Positions 8,524-19,199 are shown, counted from the first letter of the stretch. The stretch is DNA of 64,000 nucleotides from Bradyrhizobium liaoningense (GCF_018130955.1 NZ_JAFCJM010000029.1:1-64000); one strand, 5' to 3'. Numbers and translations: made by a program. Notes: generated by a model from the letters alone, not told the origin.

Positions 8524-10131
8524 TCAAGCTCGGCCGAACAGCGCGCGGTGATCTCGCAGGATCACCTGCGCCGCATTGTGGCCGGGCGCGCCGGTGACGC
8601 CGCCGCCGGGATGGGCGCCGGAGCCGCAATGGTAGAGGCCCCGGACGGGCCCGCGATAGTCCGCATGTCCCAACATCGGCCGCGCCGAGAAGAGCTGGTT
8701 CAGCGTCAGCGCGCCGTGAAAAATGTCGCCGCCCAACAGGCCGAACTGCCGCTCGAGATCGAGCGGGGAGAGGATCTGGCGGCCGAGCACGCTTCCCGCA
8801 AAGCCCGGCGCGTAGCGGTCCACTGTCGCGATCATGAGATCGGCGACCTCCTCGCGATGGTCGTCCCAGGATCTGCCGTCAGGCAGCTCGGGCGCGACGT
8901 GCTGGCAGAACAGGCTCGCGACATGCTTGCCCGCGGGCGCCAGCGTGTCGTCGAGCGTCGAGGGGATCAGCATCTCCACGACGGGCTCCCGGCTCCAGCC
9001 GTGCGCGCGTGCGTCGAGATAAGCGCGGTCCATATAGGAGAGGCTGGGCGCGAGGATGATGCCCGAGCTGAGATGGTCGCCGTCGCCTGGCAGCGCGGAG
9101 AAGGAAGGCAGGCGATCCAGCGCCACATTCATGCGGAATGTGCCAGAGCCGTTCTTCCAGTGGCGGATGCGGGTGAGGAAGTCCGCGGGCAAAGCCTCCG
9201 CTGCGACCAGCCGCGTATAGAGCAGCTTTGGATTGACGTTGGAGGCGACGTACTTTGCGCGAATGGTCGTACCGTTATCGAGGATCACGCCGGCGGTGCG
9301 GTCGCGCTCGACGATCACCTCGCGCACGCCGACATCCGTGTCGATGGTGACGCCGTGCTTGCGTGCGGCCGCCGCCATCGCCTGCGTGATGGCGCCCATG
9401 CCGCCGATGGCGTGGCCCCAGACGCCCTTCTTGCCGTTCACCTCGCCAAAGGCGTGATGCAGCATGACGTAGGCCGAACCGGCCGCATAGGGGCTCGCAT
9501 AATTGCCGACGATGGCGTCGAAGCCGAACAGCGCCTTGACGAGGTCGTTCTCGAACCGCTCGTCCAGCATCTCGCCGGCGGAGCGGGTGAAGAGATCGAG
9601 CAGGCTGCGGCTCTGCTCCAGCGTCAGCTTGCGCAAAATGCCGGCGCTCCCGAGCGCATTGACGGCCTCGCGGATCGCGCCCGTGCCAAAGTGATCGAGC
9701 AGGTTCGGCGGCGCGCGCAGCACGAACTGCCGGAGCACGTCGGCGATGGCTTCGAGCTCGCGCGAAAATCCGTCGATCGCGTCGGCATCGTGCGCGCTGA
9801 GCTTCCGCACGGACTCTTTCGTCCGGCCTTCGCCGGTGAGGAGATAGCTGCCGTCGGGGGCGGGCAGGAAATTCTGCGCGCGGCGCTCGACGACGCGCAG
9901 GCCGTGCCCGGCGAGCCCCAAGTCGGCGATGACCTTCGGGTTGAGCAGGCTCACCGTGTAGGCCGCGACCGAGTTGCGGAAACCGGGGTGGAACTCCTCG
10001 GTGACGGCGGCGCCGCCGACCACCTTGCGGCGCTCGACGGCGTGCACGCGCAAGCCCGCCATCGCGAGATAGGCCGCGCAGGTGAGGCCGTTATGGCCAG
10101 CGCCGATGATGACGACGTCGGTTTCGGTCAT
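8524..10131 (-). CDS. FAD-dependent oxidoreductase, PYROXD2 / phytoene-desaturase-like
   Basis: Flavoprotein of the amine-oxidase/phytoene desaturase superfamily. The dinucleotide-binding motif is at the very N-terminus (DVVIIGAGHNGLTCAAYLAMAG), followed by VERRKVVGGAAVTEE. The C-terminus has the second FAD motif (RGLYHCGSGAHPGGGVTGAPGHNAA). Length 535 matches the PYROXD2-type group rather than carotenoid desaturases; no carotenoid genes are nearby, so a carotenoid role is unlikely. The substrate is unknown. Start ATG at 10131. Ends before a strong terminator at 8368-8407. Confidence 0.85.
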   Translation of the reverse strand: MTETDVVIIGAGHNGLTCAAYLAMAGLRVHAVERRKVVGGAAVTEEFHPGFRNSVAAYTVSLLNPKVIADLGLAGHGLRVVERRAQNFLPAPDGSYLLTGEGRTKESVRKLSAHDADAIDGFSRELEAIADVLRQFVLRAPPNLLDHFGTGAIREAVNALGSAGILRKLTLEQSRSLLDLFTRSAGEMLDERFENDLVKALFGFDAIVGNYASPYAAGSAYVMLHHAFGEVNGKKGVWGHAIGGMGAITQAMAAAARKHGVTIDTDVGVREVIVERDRTAGVILDNGTTIRAKYVASNVNPKLLYTRLVAAEALPADFLTRIRHWKNGSGTFRMNVALDRLPSFSALPGDGDHLSSGIILAPSLSYMDRAYLDARAHGWSREPVVEMLIPSTLDDTLAPAGKHVASLFCQHVAPELPDGRSWDDHREEVADLMIATVDRYAPGFAGSVLGRQILSPLDLERQFGLLGGDIFHGALTLNQLFSARPMLGHADYRGPVRGLYHCGSGAHPGGGVTGAPGHNAAQVILRDHRALFGRA

Positions 10132-10145
10132 GAGGTTTCCCGGGG

Positions 10146-10227
10146 CGTCATTCCGGGGCGATGCGAAGCATCGAACCCGGAATCTCGAGATTCCGGGTCC
10201 GGCACTTCGTGCCGTCCCGGAATGACG
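10146..10227. repeat. Palindromic CGTCATTCCGG repeat, intergenic copy
   Basis: An 82-bp element with perfect 11-bp terminal inverted repeats (CGTCATTCCGG / CCGGAATGACG) and internal palindromes (GATGCGAAGCATCG, CCGGAATCTCGAGATTCCGG, GGCACTTCGTGCC). A close relative, with about 18 extra bases in the middle, lies inside the uvrD gene at 57476-57575. It resembles REP/BOX-like non-autonomous elements. Confidence 0.85.
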
Positions 10228-10339
10228 TTTGTATATGAGGTGCCGCTCACTGCAATGTCACGCAGCATTTATTGCTCGTTCATGTCGCATGTGCTCCATT
10301 GCGGCGCGCCGGCGCCCGCCGGGGTGAGCCGGAGTTTTC

Positions 10340-12619
10340 ATGGATTCCATCGTCCAATCTGCCGCCGCAGAGCAGCCGTCGTCGTCGCGAAACCGGCTGG
10401 TGCTGACAGTCTATATGGCCGCGATCTTCGTCAGCGCGCTGTTGCTGTTCTCGGTGCAGCCGCTGTTCACCAAGATGGTGCTGCCGCGGCTCGGCGGGTC
10501 GCCCGCGGTGTGGTCGGTGGCGATGGTGTTCTTCCAGTCGCTGCTGCTGGCGGGCTACGCTTACGCGCATTTCCTGATGCAGATCAGGAATCGGCGGATC
10601 CCCGTGGTCGTGCATCTGGTGCTGCTGGCGCTCGCCTTCACGACGCTGCCGCTCGGCATCGCCACCTCCTTCGGCGAGCCGCCGAATTCGGGCTATGCGT
10701 TCTGGCTGCTCGGCCTGTTCGCGGTGTCGATCGGGTTGCCGTTCTTCGCGCTCGCCGCCAACAACCCGCTGCTCCAGGCCTGGTTCGTCCGCACCGGCCA
10801 TCCGGACGGACCCGATCCTTACTTCCTCTACTCCGCGTCGAACATCGGCAGCTTCCTCGCCCTGTTGTCCTATCCCGTGCTGCTGGAGCCGATGTTCACG
10901 CTCCGCACGCAGAATCTGCTGTGGACTGGCGGCTATGGCCTTCTGATCCTGCTAATCGCCGCCTGCGGCGTGCTGCTGTTGCGCTCTCCGGCACTCGCCA
11001 TCGCCGATGCGCGGACGGAGGATACCGATGCACCCGCGCCAAGCGTCATCACACGCGCGCGCTGGATCTTCCTCGCCGCGGTGCCCTCGGGCCTGCTGAT
11101 CGCTGTCACCGCGCACATCTCGACCGACGTCGCGGCCGCGCCGCTGCTGTGGGTGCTGCCGCTGTCGCTCTATCTCCTCACCTGGGTGCTGGTGTTCCAG
11201 TCGCGGCCGCTGTTGCCGCACAAATGGATGCTGCTGCTCCAGCCATTGGCAATTGCCGGCGTTATCTTCTTGCTGGCCTTCGGCGGCGAGCAGAACCTGC
11301 TGCTGACGCTCGGCGGGCATCAACTGTGCTTCTTCATCATCGCCATGGCCTGCCACGGCGAACTCGCGCGCACGCGTCCCGCCGCAAAGTACCTCACCGG
11401 CTTCTATGTCGCGCTGTCCTTCGGCGGCATGGTCGGCGGGCTGTTCGCGGGCCTGCTTGCGCCCTTCACCTTCTCCTGGATCGCCGAGTATCCGATCCTG
11501 ATCGCGCTCGCCGCGCTCTGCCGTCCCTCGGCCGACGAGCGGCTCGCGCGCGTCATGACTGGCTACTGGCTGCTGCTGATCGTGCTCGTCATTGCACTGA
11601 TCGCGCCGTCCTATTCAACGGGCGAGGTCGCGACCTGGTTCGAGGATCATCGCGTCTGGGTCGCCAGCGCGGTTGGCATGCTGGCCGCATTGCTCGCGCT
11701 GGTGCTCAATGCCAACCGCTGGAAGATTTTTGCGACCGTCGTGCTCGCGCTGGCACTGACCCGCATCTATCCGGCGGATGACGGCCGCGTCGAGACGATC
11801 CGCAGCTTCTTCGGCGTACACAAGATCGTGGTGACGCCCGGCGGCTATTTCCACGTGCTGATGCACGGCACCACGATTCACGGCGCCGAGCGTTTCAAGA
11901 ACAATGACGGCACCCCGGTCGAGGGCCGGCCCGAACCGATCACCTATTATCACAGGGATGGCGGCATCGGTCAGGCCGTCACCGCGATCCGCGAACGCAA
12001 GGGCGGCTCCTTGAAGGTCGCCGTGATCGGCGTCGGCGCCGGCACGCTCTCCTGCGCCTCCGAGCCCGGCGAGAGCTGGAAGTTCTTCGAGATCGACCAG
12101 AGCATGGTCGATACCGCGCGGGACCCGAAATATTTCCGCTTCATCAATAGCTGCGCGCCCGACATCAAGCCGGTGATCGGCGATGCGCGGTTGACGTTCG
12201 CCAAGGAGCCGGACGGCGCCTACGACCTCATCATCGTCGACGCCTATTCCTCGGACGCGATCCCGATTCATCTGGCGACCGAAGAGGCCATGAAGATCTA
12301 CAAGGACAAGCTCGCTCCGCATGGCGCCGTCGTGATGCACGTTTCCAACCGGCATCTCGATCTCGAAACCGTCGTGGTCGGCATTGCCGATGCGAACGAC
12401 CTCAAGAGCTGGGTCTTCAACGAGGATTCCGGCCGCGATGCCGATTACATCTTCTCGACCGACGTCGTCATCTCCGCGCGCGAGGAGGCCGATATCGGCA
12501 AGCTCGCCGCCTCCAAGCAATGGGAGGAGACCGAGTTCGACGACAAGCAGCGGGTCTGGACCGACGATTATTCGAACATCGTCGGCGCGCTCTATCGCCG
12601 CCTGCGTGACGGGGAGTAG
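10340..12619 (+). CDS. Fused MFS-like membrane / spermidine synthase-like protein
   Basis: A 759-residue fusion. Residues ~20-490 hold about a dozen hydrophobic helices (for example MAAIFVSALLLFSVQPLFTK), a membrane part often annotated MFS-like. Residues ~540-740 form an aminopropyltransferase-type Rossmann domain with SAM-site motif KVAVIGVGAGTLSC, acidic FFEIDQSMVDTA, and DLIIVDAYSSDAIPIHL. Known fusions of this class are common in bacteria, but their reaction is not settled; classical polyamine synthesis should not be assumed. Start ATG at 10340. Convergent with the GDPD gene, 5 bp between stops. Confidence 0.85.
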   Translation: MDSIVQSAAAEQPSSSRNRLVLTVYMAAIFVSALLLFSVQPLFTKMVLPRLGGSPAVWSVAMVFFQSLLLAGYAYAHFLMQIRNRRIPVVVHLVLLALAFTTLPLGIATSFGEPPNSGYAFWLLGLFAVSIGLPFFALAANNPLLQAWFVRTGHPDGPDPYFLYSASNIGSFLALLSYPVLLEPMFTLRTQNLLWTGGYGLLILLIAACGVLLLRSPALAIADARTEDTDAPAPSVITRARWIFLAAVPSGLLIAVTAHISTDVAAAPLLWVLPLSLYLLTWVLVFQSRPLLPHKWMLLLQPLAIAGVIFLLAFGGEQNLLLTLGGHQLCFFIIAMACHGELARTRPAAKYLTGFYVALSFGGMVGGLFAGLLAPFTFSWIAEYPILIALAALCRPSADERLARVMTGYWLLLIVLVIALIAPSYSTGEVATWFEDHRVWVASAVGMLAALLALVLNANRWKIFATVVLALALTRIYPADDGRVETIRSFFGVHKIVVTPGGYFHVLMHGTTIHGAERFKNNDGTPVEGRPEPITYYHRDGGIGQAVTAIRERKGGSLKVAVIGVGAGTLSCASEPGESWKFFEIDQSMVDTARDPKYFRFINSCAPDIKPVIGDARLTFAKEPDGAYDLIIVDAYSSDAIPIHLATEEAMKIYKDKLAPHGAVVMHVSNRHLDLETVVVGIADANDLKSWVFNEDSGRDADYIFSTDVVISAREEADIGKLAASKQWEETEFDDKQRVWTDDYSNIVGALYRRLRDGE

Positions 12620-12624
12620 AAGGC

Positions 12625-13617
12625 TTACGGACTGACAGGCGTCCCCGCCGGCAGCGCGATGCCCTTCTCACCCGCGACCTGGCGCAACAGGTCGGGTCGG
12701 TCGGAGATGATGCCGTCGACGCCGATCTCGATCATGCGCGTCATGTCGTCGGCCTTGTTGACCGTCCAGACCACGACGCGCAATCCGAGCGCATGGGCCT
12801 CCGTGACCAGCGCCGGATTGACGTCGCCAAAATAGGGAGACCAGATCGCGCCGCCCGCCGCCTTGATCGTGCGCGGCAGCGAACCGGCATGGTCGGCCGG
12901 GTTGAAGCCCGCCATCCAGCTGGTCGCCTTGTCGAGCGCGACGGTCGGTGCGGAGCCGCGCTGGATCGTCAGATACACCGTCGGAATCTTCGGCGCTTGC
13001 CGCTGCACCAGTTGCAACGTCCGCCAGTCGAATGACTGGATCATGACGCGACCGGAAAATCCCTCAATGTCGATGACGCCAAGGAGTTTCGTGACGAACG
13101 TCTCGGGGTCGAGCGTCTCGTCCGGGCGGTTGGGATCGATCTTGGTCTCGATGTTGAAACGCACGCGCGTGTTGCCGGACTTGCGCACCAGCGCGAACAC
13201 CTCCTTCAACGTCGGGATCTGCGCGCCCGGCAGCGCGCGCTGGTCCGGAAACGATTTTGCGTAATTGCTGTCGGGACGGATCTGCCCGACGTCGTAGGCT
13301 CTGACCTCGTCGAGCCGCAGCTTCACGAACGGCGTGCCGGGTGGGGCGACGTAGCCGCCGGCGGCGTCACGGGTGAGATCGGGGTTGAGGGTGCGCTCGT
13401 GCGACACGATTACCTCGCCATCCGCGGTCACGCCGGTGTCGAGCTCCAGCGTATCGACGCCCATGCTCAAGGCGTTGGCGAAGGCAGGCAGGGTGTTTTC
13501 GGGCAACAGCGCCCGCCCGCCGCGATGCGCCTCGAGATCGAAGGAGTCCAGGGCCATGGCCTGTCCTGCAAAAAGAACGCACAGCGTGGTCAGGATCGTT
13601 GCAGCAGGGGAGGGCAT
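12625..13617 (-). CDS. Glycerophosphodiester phosphodiesterase, exported
   Basis: Hydrolyses deacylated phospholipids (glycerophosphodiesters) to glycerol-3-phosphate and an alcohol, in the periplasm. A signal peptide is visible (TILTTLCVLFAGQAMA). The GDPD TIM barrel follows with its catalytic signatures: EAHRGGRALLPENTLPAF (His-Arg and Glu-Asn), DTLELDTGVTADGEVIVSHE (Glu, Asp, His), then FNIETK and VVWTVNKADDM near the C-terminus. Length 330 is usual for the GlpQ-type periplasmic form. No glpT or ugp transporter genes are adjacent. Start ATG at 13617, with only a weak ribosome binding site. Confidence 0.92.
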   Translation of the reverse strand: MPSPAATILTTLCVLFAGQAMALDSFDLEAHRGGRALLPENTLPAFANALSMGVDTLELDTGVTADGEVIVSHERTLNPDLTRDAAGGYVAPPGTPFVKLRLDEVRAYDVGQIRPDSNYAKSFPDQRALPGAQIPTLKEVFALVRKSGNTRVRFNIETKIDPNRPDETLDPETFVTKLLGVIDIEGFSGRVMIQSFDWRTLQLVQRQAPKIPTVYLTIQRGSAPTVALDKATSWMAGFNPADHAGSLPRTIKAAGGAIWSPYFGDVNPALVTEAHALGLRVVVWTVNKADDMTRMIEIGVDGIISDRPDLLRQVAGEKGIALPAGTPVSP

Positions 13618-13759
13618 CGGGACTCAAACGGCAAGAGGAAAAGGGGATTGACCGCTTTTTTGGCGCCTTGCCCCAGTCTACAGCCATCTCGCCCCAGGCC
13701 CGGTTCGCGTAAAGAAAACGCGTTCACGGCCCTCGAGGGTGGTTGAAGCGGGGCCGCCG

Positions 13760-14539
13760 TCAGTTCTGATAGTAGTAGCCGCCGCGCGGCTGGTAGTACG
13801 GCTGGGGCTGCCGGTAATAATAGCCCTGCTGGCCGTAGCTCGGATCGTAGGATTGATACTGCGGCGACTGCTGCGGCGGATAGACCTGCCCGCCATAGAG
13901 CCGGCGGGTGTCGCGCGGCGCCGGATAGCGCGCGCCGGTGTCGGTGCCGTCGGCCGGATAGATGTAGCCGTCGTCCTGCGGCATGGTGCGGCGGCCGTAG
14001 GGCACGCCTTGCGGGGTGAGATCGACGGGATCGCCGGCGGCGGTGTACTGATCCTGCGGGACGGTGCCGCGGCGGGCGAAATTGCTGCCGCGCGGATTGC
14101 GCGCCATAGCCACGCTCGCCGAGCCTGTCAGCGTCACCGTGGTGTTGAGCACGCCCTGGTCCTGGACCAGCGCGTAAAGCCGCGAGGCATTCTCGCGCGA
14201 CAGCCGGACGCAGCCATGCGAGGCGGGTGAGCCGAGCCGGCCGACCGAGTCGGTGCCGTGGATCGCGTGCTCGATCTTGGTGAAGAAGATCGAATGCGGC
14301 ATCGGCGCGTCGTCGAATTCCTTGGAGTAGTGGTCCTCTTCCATGCGGAAGGCGCGGAACGAGCCGTTCGGCGTCTCTCGCGAGGGGATGCCGGTCGAGA
14401 CCGGCCAGTGATAGCGCTCGACGCCGTCAACCGCGACGGTCATCGCCTGGTTGTCCTTGTCGATTGTGATCTCGACCTTGGCCTGCGCGAGGTCCGCGCT
14501 CATAAGCATCAATGAAAAAGCGATGAAAAAGGAACGCAT
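13760..14539 (-). CDS. L,D-transpeptidase (YkuD domain), exported
   Basis: Periplasmic enzyme that makes 3-3 crosslinks in peptidoglycan or attaches proteins to it. A signal peptide (FFIAFSLMLMSADLAQA) precedes the YkuD catalytic domain at about residues 25-145. The active-site stretch is complete: HGTDSVGRLGSPASHGCVRL, containing His and the SHGC nucleophile cysteine. The ~100-residue tail is Tyr/Gln/Pro/Gly-rich and low in complexity (QPQPYYQPRGGYYYQN at the end), a feature seen in rhizobial L,D-transpeptidases. Transcribed alone. Confidence 0.92.
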   Translation of the reverse strand: MRSFFIAFSLMLMSADLAQAKVEITIDKDNQAMTVAVDGVERYHWPVSTGIPSRETPNGSFRAFRMEEDHYSKEFDDAPMPHSIFFTKIEHAIHGTDSVGRLGSPASHGCVRLSRENASRLYALVQDQGVLNTTVTLTGSASVAMARNPRGSNFARRGTVPQDQYTAAGDPVDLTPQGVPYGRRTMPQDDGYIYPADGTDTGARYPAPRDTRRLYGGQVYPPQQSPQYQSYDPSYGQQGYYYRQPQPYYQPRGGYYYQN

Positions 14540-14753
14540 CTGACTGTTGGCCTCCGGCCTGTTCTAAGCAAGCGCCGCGGCTCTCCGTCCCCCGGCCTGC
14601 ACTATGCCCGGAATTCGGCTTTCGTTCCAGCGACCTGCGAGCCCATCGTTAGCGTCCGTGCCGGCTTAAGCAAGGCGGCCGATTGGCCAATTCTTGCCCG
14701 CAACGCTGACATTTTCGCGAGCAGCCGGCCGGTGACCGCATCCATGGCTCGCG

Positions 14754-15511
14754 TCAGTTCTTCAGCCGATAGCCGGTCCGGAAAATCCACCAGATCATGA
14801 ACATGCAGATCGCGAGAAACGTGCTGATCATGAAGATGCTCAGGCCCACGCTGACGTCTGCGATCTCGAAGAAGCTCCAGCGGAATCCGCTGATCAAATA
14901 GACGACGGGGTTGAGCAGCGCGACGGTGCGCCAGCCCTGCGGCAGCATGTTCACCGAATAGAAGCTGCCGCCGAGGAAGGTCAGCGGCGTCACCACCAGC
15001 ATCGGGATCATCTGCAGCTTCTCGAAACCGTCGGCCCAGATGCCGATGATGAAGCCGAACAGGCTGAAGGTGATGGCTGTCAGCACCAGGAAGCTCAGCA
15101 TCCAGATCGGATGATGAATATGCAAGGGAACGAAGAGCCCCGCGGTGGCGAGAATGATCAGGCCGAGGATGATCGACTTGGTCGCGGCGGCCCCGACATA
15201 GCCGAGCACGATCTCGAAATAGGAGATCGGCGCGGACAGGATCTCGTAGATCGTGCCGACGAATTTGGGGAAGTAGATCCCGAAGGAGGCGTTGGCGATG
15301 CTCTGCGTCAGCACCGACAGCATCACGAGGCCCGGCACGATGAAGGTGCCGTAGCTCACGCCCTCGACATGGTCGATGCGCGAGCCGATCGCGGTGCCGA
15401 ACACCACGAAATACAGCGAGGTCGAGACCACAGGCGAGACGATGCTCTGCAGCAGCGTGCGCCAGGTGCGGGCCATTTCGAACAAATAGATGGCGCGAAC
15501 GGCGCGGAAGT

Positions 15512-15515
<4 letters not shown>
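14754..15515 (-). CDS. ABC-2 type transporter permease (YadH-like)
   Basis: Inner-membrane subunit of an ABC exporter, 253 residues with six predicted helices. It contains the ABC-2 signature region (GGSFYSVNMLPQGWRTVALL, then NPVVYLISGFRW). Its start codon overlaps the stop of the upstream ATPase gene by 4 bp (15512-15515), so the two are translationally coupled. The pair resembles YadG/YadH, with similarity also to the NodI/NodJ lipo-oligosaccharide exporter class. No nod genes are nearby; the substrate is unknown. Confidence 0.9.
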
Positions 15516-16435
<920 letters not shown>

Positions 16436-16706
16436 GGACAGCCGGCGGGATGGGGAAGGGGCGCTGGAACCCGCATTTGGCGGGCAAAGCAGCGGAGCCT
16501 GAAATAGGAATGCGATCCCCCGCCTGCAATTCCCCCGAGAAAAATGGTCTCAAAACAGGCTCTTACATGGCCGGTTTCGGGCAACTGTTGCATGCAAGAC
16601 ACGCAAGGACGCTAAGATCGCCACTCACGCGCCTCTTTGTTGCGTGTGCGAGCAGGGGGAGGTTACGATTCCCCCATCGCGAAGCGTGTGTCCCCAGGGA
16701 AGATCG

Positions 16707-17414
16707 ATGAGACCTCACGGCCGTAACGCAGCCGGCGCAAGCCACTTGTCCACCGTCCGCATCTGGGCGCTTTGCCTTATGCTGCTCTCCGCAGTTGCCA
16801 TCAGCCCGACGGGCGCGAAGGCCGCGCCGACGGCGCCGGGGGCCGCGACCACGCATGTCTATCTGCTGCGCGGTGTGCTCAACATCTTCTCGCTCGGGCT
16901 CGACACGATCGGTGCGAGGCTTCAGGCGCAGGGCATCCCGGTCACCGTTGCCAACTTCGTCTCCTGGTCCTCGCTCGCCGATGAGGCCGCGACCGCCTAC
17001 AGGGCCGGCCGGTTGAAGACCATCATCCTGGTCGGGCACTCCTCGGGCGCGACCGCGCTGCCCGACATGATCGCCAAGCTCAACCAGCTCGGCGTTCCCG
17101 TGAAGCTCGCGATCGGGCTCGACTCCGTGTTCAAGACCAGGCTCACGACCGGCGCCGAGCGCTACATCAACCTCTATATCGGCGACGGCCCCGGCGAGCC
17201 CGTCAGGGCCGCGGACGGCCTCCGCGGCAAGCTCGACAATGTCGACGTGCGCGGCACCGGCGCCGGCCACATCTCGATTGACAAGAACGAGCTGATCCAG
17301 CGCCGCGTGATTGCCGAGATCGACGCCGTGGTGATGCGCTCGCGCGCGCCGGCCGATCCGAACGCGCCGAAGCCCGCACGCTCGGCGGCAGCCGCAGCAC
17401 CGCCGCGGAACTAG
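16707..17414 (+). CDS. Exported alpha/beta-hydrolase-like protein of unknown function
   Basis: About 235 residues. The ATG at 16707 is chosen because AGGGA precedes it by 6 bases and a signal peptide follows (RIWALCLMLLSAVAISPTGAKA). The mature part starts THVYLLRGVLNIFSLGLDTIG and has a GHSSGA nucleophile elbow, a central IGLDSVF, ERYINLYIGD, and a late GHISIDKNE that could supply the catalytic His. It is clearly homologous to the protein at 22815-23753, which adds a LysM domain. The fold suggests a serine hydrolase; no substrate can be given. Confidence 0.7.
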   Translation: MRPHGRNAAGASHLSTVRIWALCLMLLSAVAISPTGAKAAPTAPGAATTHVYLLRGVLNIFSLGLDTIGARLQAQGIPVTVANFVSWSSLADEAATAYRAGRLKTIILVGHSSGATALPDMIAKLNQLGVPVKLAIGLDSVFKTRLTTGAERYINLYIGDGPGEPVRAADGLRGKLDNVDVRGTGAGHISIDKNELIQRRVIAEIDAVVMRSRAPADPNAPKPARSAAAAAPPRN

Positions 17415-17421
17415 CGGACGA

Positions 17422-17946
17422 TCACAGCGCCTTGGTGAAGTGGTAGCGGCGAATGCCGCCGCCCAGGGTCTTGTTGCTGGCGGTGTCCGCAATCTCTTCG
17501 CGGACCAGTTCGTAGCCGGAGCTCCGGTAGAGCGCGAGCGCCTCCCGCTGAAGCGCCGACGTGCTCAGATCCATCCTGAATCTGCTGCGCCGGCGGCATT
17601 CCTGTTCGGCGAAGTCCAGCATCCGCCGCGCGATGCCGCGGCGTCGCGCGTCGGGATCGACATACATGCGGCGCAGCTCCATGGCCGCATCGCCCGCCGG
17701 CTCGAGCCCGAACATGCCAATGATGTCTGCACCGGCGGCGACGACCCAGAAGCCGCCATTGCGCTCGCCATAGTAGTCGGCGATCCGGTCGATCTCCTCC
17801 GTGAGCGAGCGCACGATATAGCCTTCGAATGCGTCCCGCATATCCGCCGGCGCCAACAGGCGGTTGACGCGGATGAACAGCGCTCGCACGGCGGCGGCAT
17901 CGTCAGGCGCGAAGTCGCGGATTTCGATCCCGTCCACGACCATCAC
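17422..17946 (-). CDS. GNAT-family N-acetyltransferase
   Basis: Acetyl-CoA-dependent acyltransferase, 174 residues. The GNAT core is visible: an N-terminal IRDFAPDDAAAVRALF, strand 4 MELRRMYVDPDARRRGIARRMLDFAE with the R/Q-x-x-G-x-G/A pyrophosphate loop (RRRGIA), and a C-terminal ALALYRSSGYE. The substrate is unknown. It starts 7 bp after the stop of the threonine-synthase-like gene, so the two are probably cotranscribed. A second in-frame ATG lies one codon downstream. Confidence 0.88.
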   Translation of the reverse strand: MMVVDGIEIRDFAPDDAAAVRALFIRVNRLLAPADMRDAFEGYIVRSLTEEIDRIADYYGERNGGFWVVAAGADIIGMFGLEPAGDAAMELRRMYVDPDARRRGIARRMLDFAEQECRRRSRFRMDLSTSALQREALALYRSSGYELVREEIADTASNKTLGGGIRRYHFTKAL

Positions 17947-17952
17947 GCCTCG

Positions 17953-19080
17953 CTAGCCGAGGATATCGGCCATGACAGACGCGGCCTTGATTCCCGTGCC
18001 CGTGATGACGACGACGGTGCGCTCGTTCGGCCGGATCGCGCCGCGTTGAGTGAGCTCGTCGAGTGCTGCGGCGGCGCTTGCCGATGTCGGCTCGGGAAAC
18101 AGGCCGGTCGCGGCCAGTTTCTTCAGGCCGGCGATGATGCCCTCCTCGGGAACAGCGACCGTGCCGCCGCCGGTCTCCTTCAGCGCCGCCACCATCTGCC
18201 GCAGGCGCAGCGGATGCTTGATGGCCGTGCCCTCGGCGATGGTCTTGCGGACCTCGCGCGCCACGGGCGTATCGACGCCCACCGTAAAACTCGCATCGAG
18301 TGGCGAGCAGTTGAGCGGTTGCGATGCGAACAGCTTTGGCATCCGCACGATCTGCCCTGCAGCGAGCAGTTCCTTGAAGCCGATATAGCAGCCGAGCAGG
18401 CTGGAGCCGGCGCCGACGGGTACGATGACGTTGTCGGGAGCCGAATAGCCAAAATCCTCCCAGATCTCGTAGGCCAGCGACTTGGTGCCCTGGAGGAAGA
18501 AGGGCTGCCAATTGTGGCTGGAGTAGAAGGTATCGTTGGACTGGCGGATCGCTTCCGCCTCCGATTCCTCGCGTGGTCCATCTACCAGCTGGATCTCCGC
18601 GCCATAGGCACGAACCTGCGCGATCTTCATCGGCGAGGTCGACGCGGGCGCGAGAATCTTGATCTTCATTCCGCCTGCGGCGCCATAGGCGGCGACCGAC
18701 GCGCCGCCATTGCCCGAGCTATCCTCCAGAACGGCGTTCACGCCGAGCTGGCGGACGAACGAGAGCATCGCCGTGGTGCCGCGATCCTTGAAGCTGGCCG
18801 TCGGGTTGAACCATTCGAGCTTGAAGTAGGGCCTCAACTCTCCCCATTCCTTCTGGACCACCGGCGTGCAGCCTTCGCCCATCGAGATCGGCCTGGCGAT
18901 GTCGACCGGCAACGCCGCGCGAAAACGCCACAGCGAGCGCGTGCTGCGATCGATATCATCGCGGGAGATGCCCATCAGCGGCGTCATCATCAACGGCTTG
19001 CGGTCGTCGGAGCACCAGCGGGGAATATCCAGCGGATAAAGCGTCCCGCTGAGCGGTTCGATGTAGGATGGCATCGTCAT
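17953..19080 (-). CDS. Threonine synthase-like PLP-dependent enzyme
   Basis: Fold-type II pyridoxal-phosphate enzyme of the threonine synthase family, 375 residues, likely cytosolic. The PLP lysine motif is NPTASFKDRGTTAM; the phosphate-binding loop is SSGNGGASVAAYGAAGG. A glycine-rich stretch (VPVGAGSSLLGCYIGFKEL) and the late VVVITGTGIKA also fit. It lacks the long N-terminal extension of the classical ThrC and stands away from thrA/thrB, so a different beta-elimination/replacement reaction is possible. It heads a probable operon with the GNAT gene. Confidence 0.85.
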   Translation of the reverse strand: MTMPSYIEPLSGTLYPLDIPRWCSDDRKPLMMTPLMGISRDDIDRSTRSLWRFRAALPVDIARPISMGEGCTPVVQKEWGELRPYFKLEWFNPTASFKDRGTTAMLSFVRQLGVNAVLEDSSGNGGASVAAYGAAGGMKIKILAPASTSPMKIAQVRAYGAEIQLVDGPREESEAEAIRQSNDTFYSSHNWQPFFLQGTKSLAYEIWEDFGYSAPDNVIVPVGAGSSLLGCYIGFKELLAAGQIVRMPKLFASQPLNCSPLDASFTVGVDTPVAREVRKTIAEGTAIKHPLRLRQMVAALKETGGGTVAVPEEGIIAGLKKLAATGLFPEPTSASAAAALDELTQRGAIRPNERTVVVITGTGIKAASVMADILG

Positions 19081-19199
19081 CTGTGCCGACCGGAGCTCGA
19101 TTGAATGATTCTAAGTGCCGGAGCGGAATAAGGGTGTCAATTCCGGCGTTGCAGGTTTCGCAGGGCTTGCGGCTGAGCCGTTCGGAAAGCGAGGTTGAT

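Noticed and set aside
8548..11781. A 1077-codon open frame on the plus strand
   Set aside because: It runs antisense over the FAD oxidoreductase and out of frame over the MFS/spermidine-synthase fusion, is rich in Arg/Ala/His, and shows no family motif. A GC-rich shadow.
14602..14790. A 62-codon minus-strand frame between L,D-transpeptidase and the ABC-2 permease
   Set aside because: It overlaps the end of the permease gene, has no ribosome binding site and no recognisable similarity. It could be real but is not supported.
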